Assembly: GCF_007567505.1 (NCBI RefSeq)
Contig: NZ_CP041783.1
Location: 992,001-1,056,000, forward strand
DNA from: Shewanella donghaensis
GTDB taxonomy: Bacteria; Pseudomonadota; Gammaproteobacteria; Enterobacterales; Shewanellaceae
Reading direction: 5' to 3'
DNA: 64,000 bases
Both the position numbers and the translations under genes were made by a program. The notes beneath the pieces were generated by a model. It was not told the origin of the DNA and ran no database searches. It worked only from the letters and a program-made list of their open reading frames with translations. Shown piece by piece: positions 63,648 through 64,000 of this stretch. Each line of letters starts with the position of its first letter. Position 1 is the first letter of the stretch.

Positions 63648-63992
63648 ATGACAAGTTTTATATATCAGCTAAACCAAGAAAGAATTGAGTTGCATGCCAG
63701 CGACTGGAACGGCTTTGAGCGAGTATTAATCAACGATGAAGTGGTATCAAGTAAAATTAATTTCGGTCCGCGTAGCACTCACCAAATTAAGCTACAAAAT
63801 GGCAAACCTTGCATGTTGCAGTTGCTTATTGATCCCCAAACAGAACAACTCACCTGTCGGGTATACAAACAAAACGAATTAATTGCCAATTTAAAACAAG
63901 GTAAAGCGAGGCTGTTAAGCAGTAAAGTCATTTTTGAATCAGGTGTATTACTGGCTTGTTTAGCAAGCTTAGGGCTTTACTGGCTGAGTTAG
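63648..63992 (+). CDS. Hypothetical protein with C-terminal membrane anchor
   Basis: A 114-residue protein not recognised by me. Residues 1-85 are beta-rich (SFIYQLNQERIELHASDWNG; PRSTHQIKLQNGKPCMLQLL), and about 90-113 form one hydrophobic helix (VIFESGVLLACLASLGLYWL). It would be a tail-anchored cytoplasmic protein. AAGGAGAAG lies before the ATG. Complete within the window; stop at 63990. Confidence 0.7.
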   Translation: MTSFIYQLNQERIELHASDWNGFERVLINDEVVSSKINFGPRSTHQIKLQNGKPCMLQLLIDPQTEQLTCRVYKQNELIANLKQGKARLLSSKVIFESGVLLACLASLGLYWLS

Positions 63993-64000
63993 AGACTTGT

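Overview
The window is a stretch of chromosome from a gammaproteobacterium, almost certainly a low-GC marine Shewanella. The case rests on a kdnA-kdnB-kdsB cluster (8-amino-Kdo synthesis, typical of Shewanella), a GH15 glucoamylase lipoprotein beside a sugar MFS permease and a LacI regulator, and the order fadR/nhaB-dsbB, ycgN, ycgL/minCDE, rnd-fadD, tsaB-yoaA, his operon. I saw no rRNA, tRNA, CRISPR array, insertion sequence or prophage. Most of it is core genome; the interest lies in individual proteins and regulatory sites.

Layout. 1-7.0 kb: starch/maltodextrin use, with the 3' part of an MFS permease, glucoamylase, a DUF808 protein, a COG4313 outer-membrane protein and a LacI repressor. 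7.0-9.7 kb: a DUF3334 protein carrying a CheC/CheX-type phosphatase motif, divergent from a Cache-domain chemoreceptor. 9.8-12.5 kb: ptsH-ptsI-crr. 12.5-16.4 kb: a Spx/ArsC-like protein, dapE, an M15 peptidase, a degenerate alpha/beta hydrolase and a beta-carbonic anhydrase. 16.7-20.1 kb: kdnA, kdnB, kdsB and DUF2897. 20.3-30.2 kb: perM, a TusA-like protein, bepA-arsC-DUF2069, a large lipoprotein with HExxH, hda, DUF2066, uraA and grxD. 30.4-36.2 kb: sodB and prkA-yeaH-ycgB. 36.3-41.6 kb: fadR divergent from nhaB, then dsbB, ycgN, an MltB-like protein and ycgL. 41.7-46.5 kb: minCDE, rnd, fadD. 46.7-52.6 kb: a hydrolase, an exported methyltransferase-like protein, an M50-like membrane protein, an unknown protein, tsaB and yoaA. 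52.6-60.6 kb: the complete hisGDCBHAF(IE) operon behind a leader peptide and attenuator. 60.7-64 kb: DUF4826, a branched-chain amino-acid dehydrogenase, a CBS protein and a small membrane-anchored unknown.

How the parts fit. Glucoamylase and MFS permease deliver sugars from alpha-glucans, with LacI as the likely local regulator. The kdn genes convert Kdo to its 8-amino form and KdsB activates it for the LPS core. The his operon is controlled by leader translation: the five RNA segments and five consecutive His codons can be mapped by eye. FadR probably represses itself through an operator in its own leader. The dehydrogenase gene has a LiuR-like palindrome upstream. The least described items are the DUF3334 protein (predicted CheY-P phosphatase with a CheZ-like tail), an MltB-like protein and an alpha/beta hydrolase that lack expected catalytic residues, the exported methyltransferase, and repeated GTATAC-centred palindromes, one lying across the predicted his transcription start.
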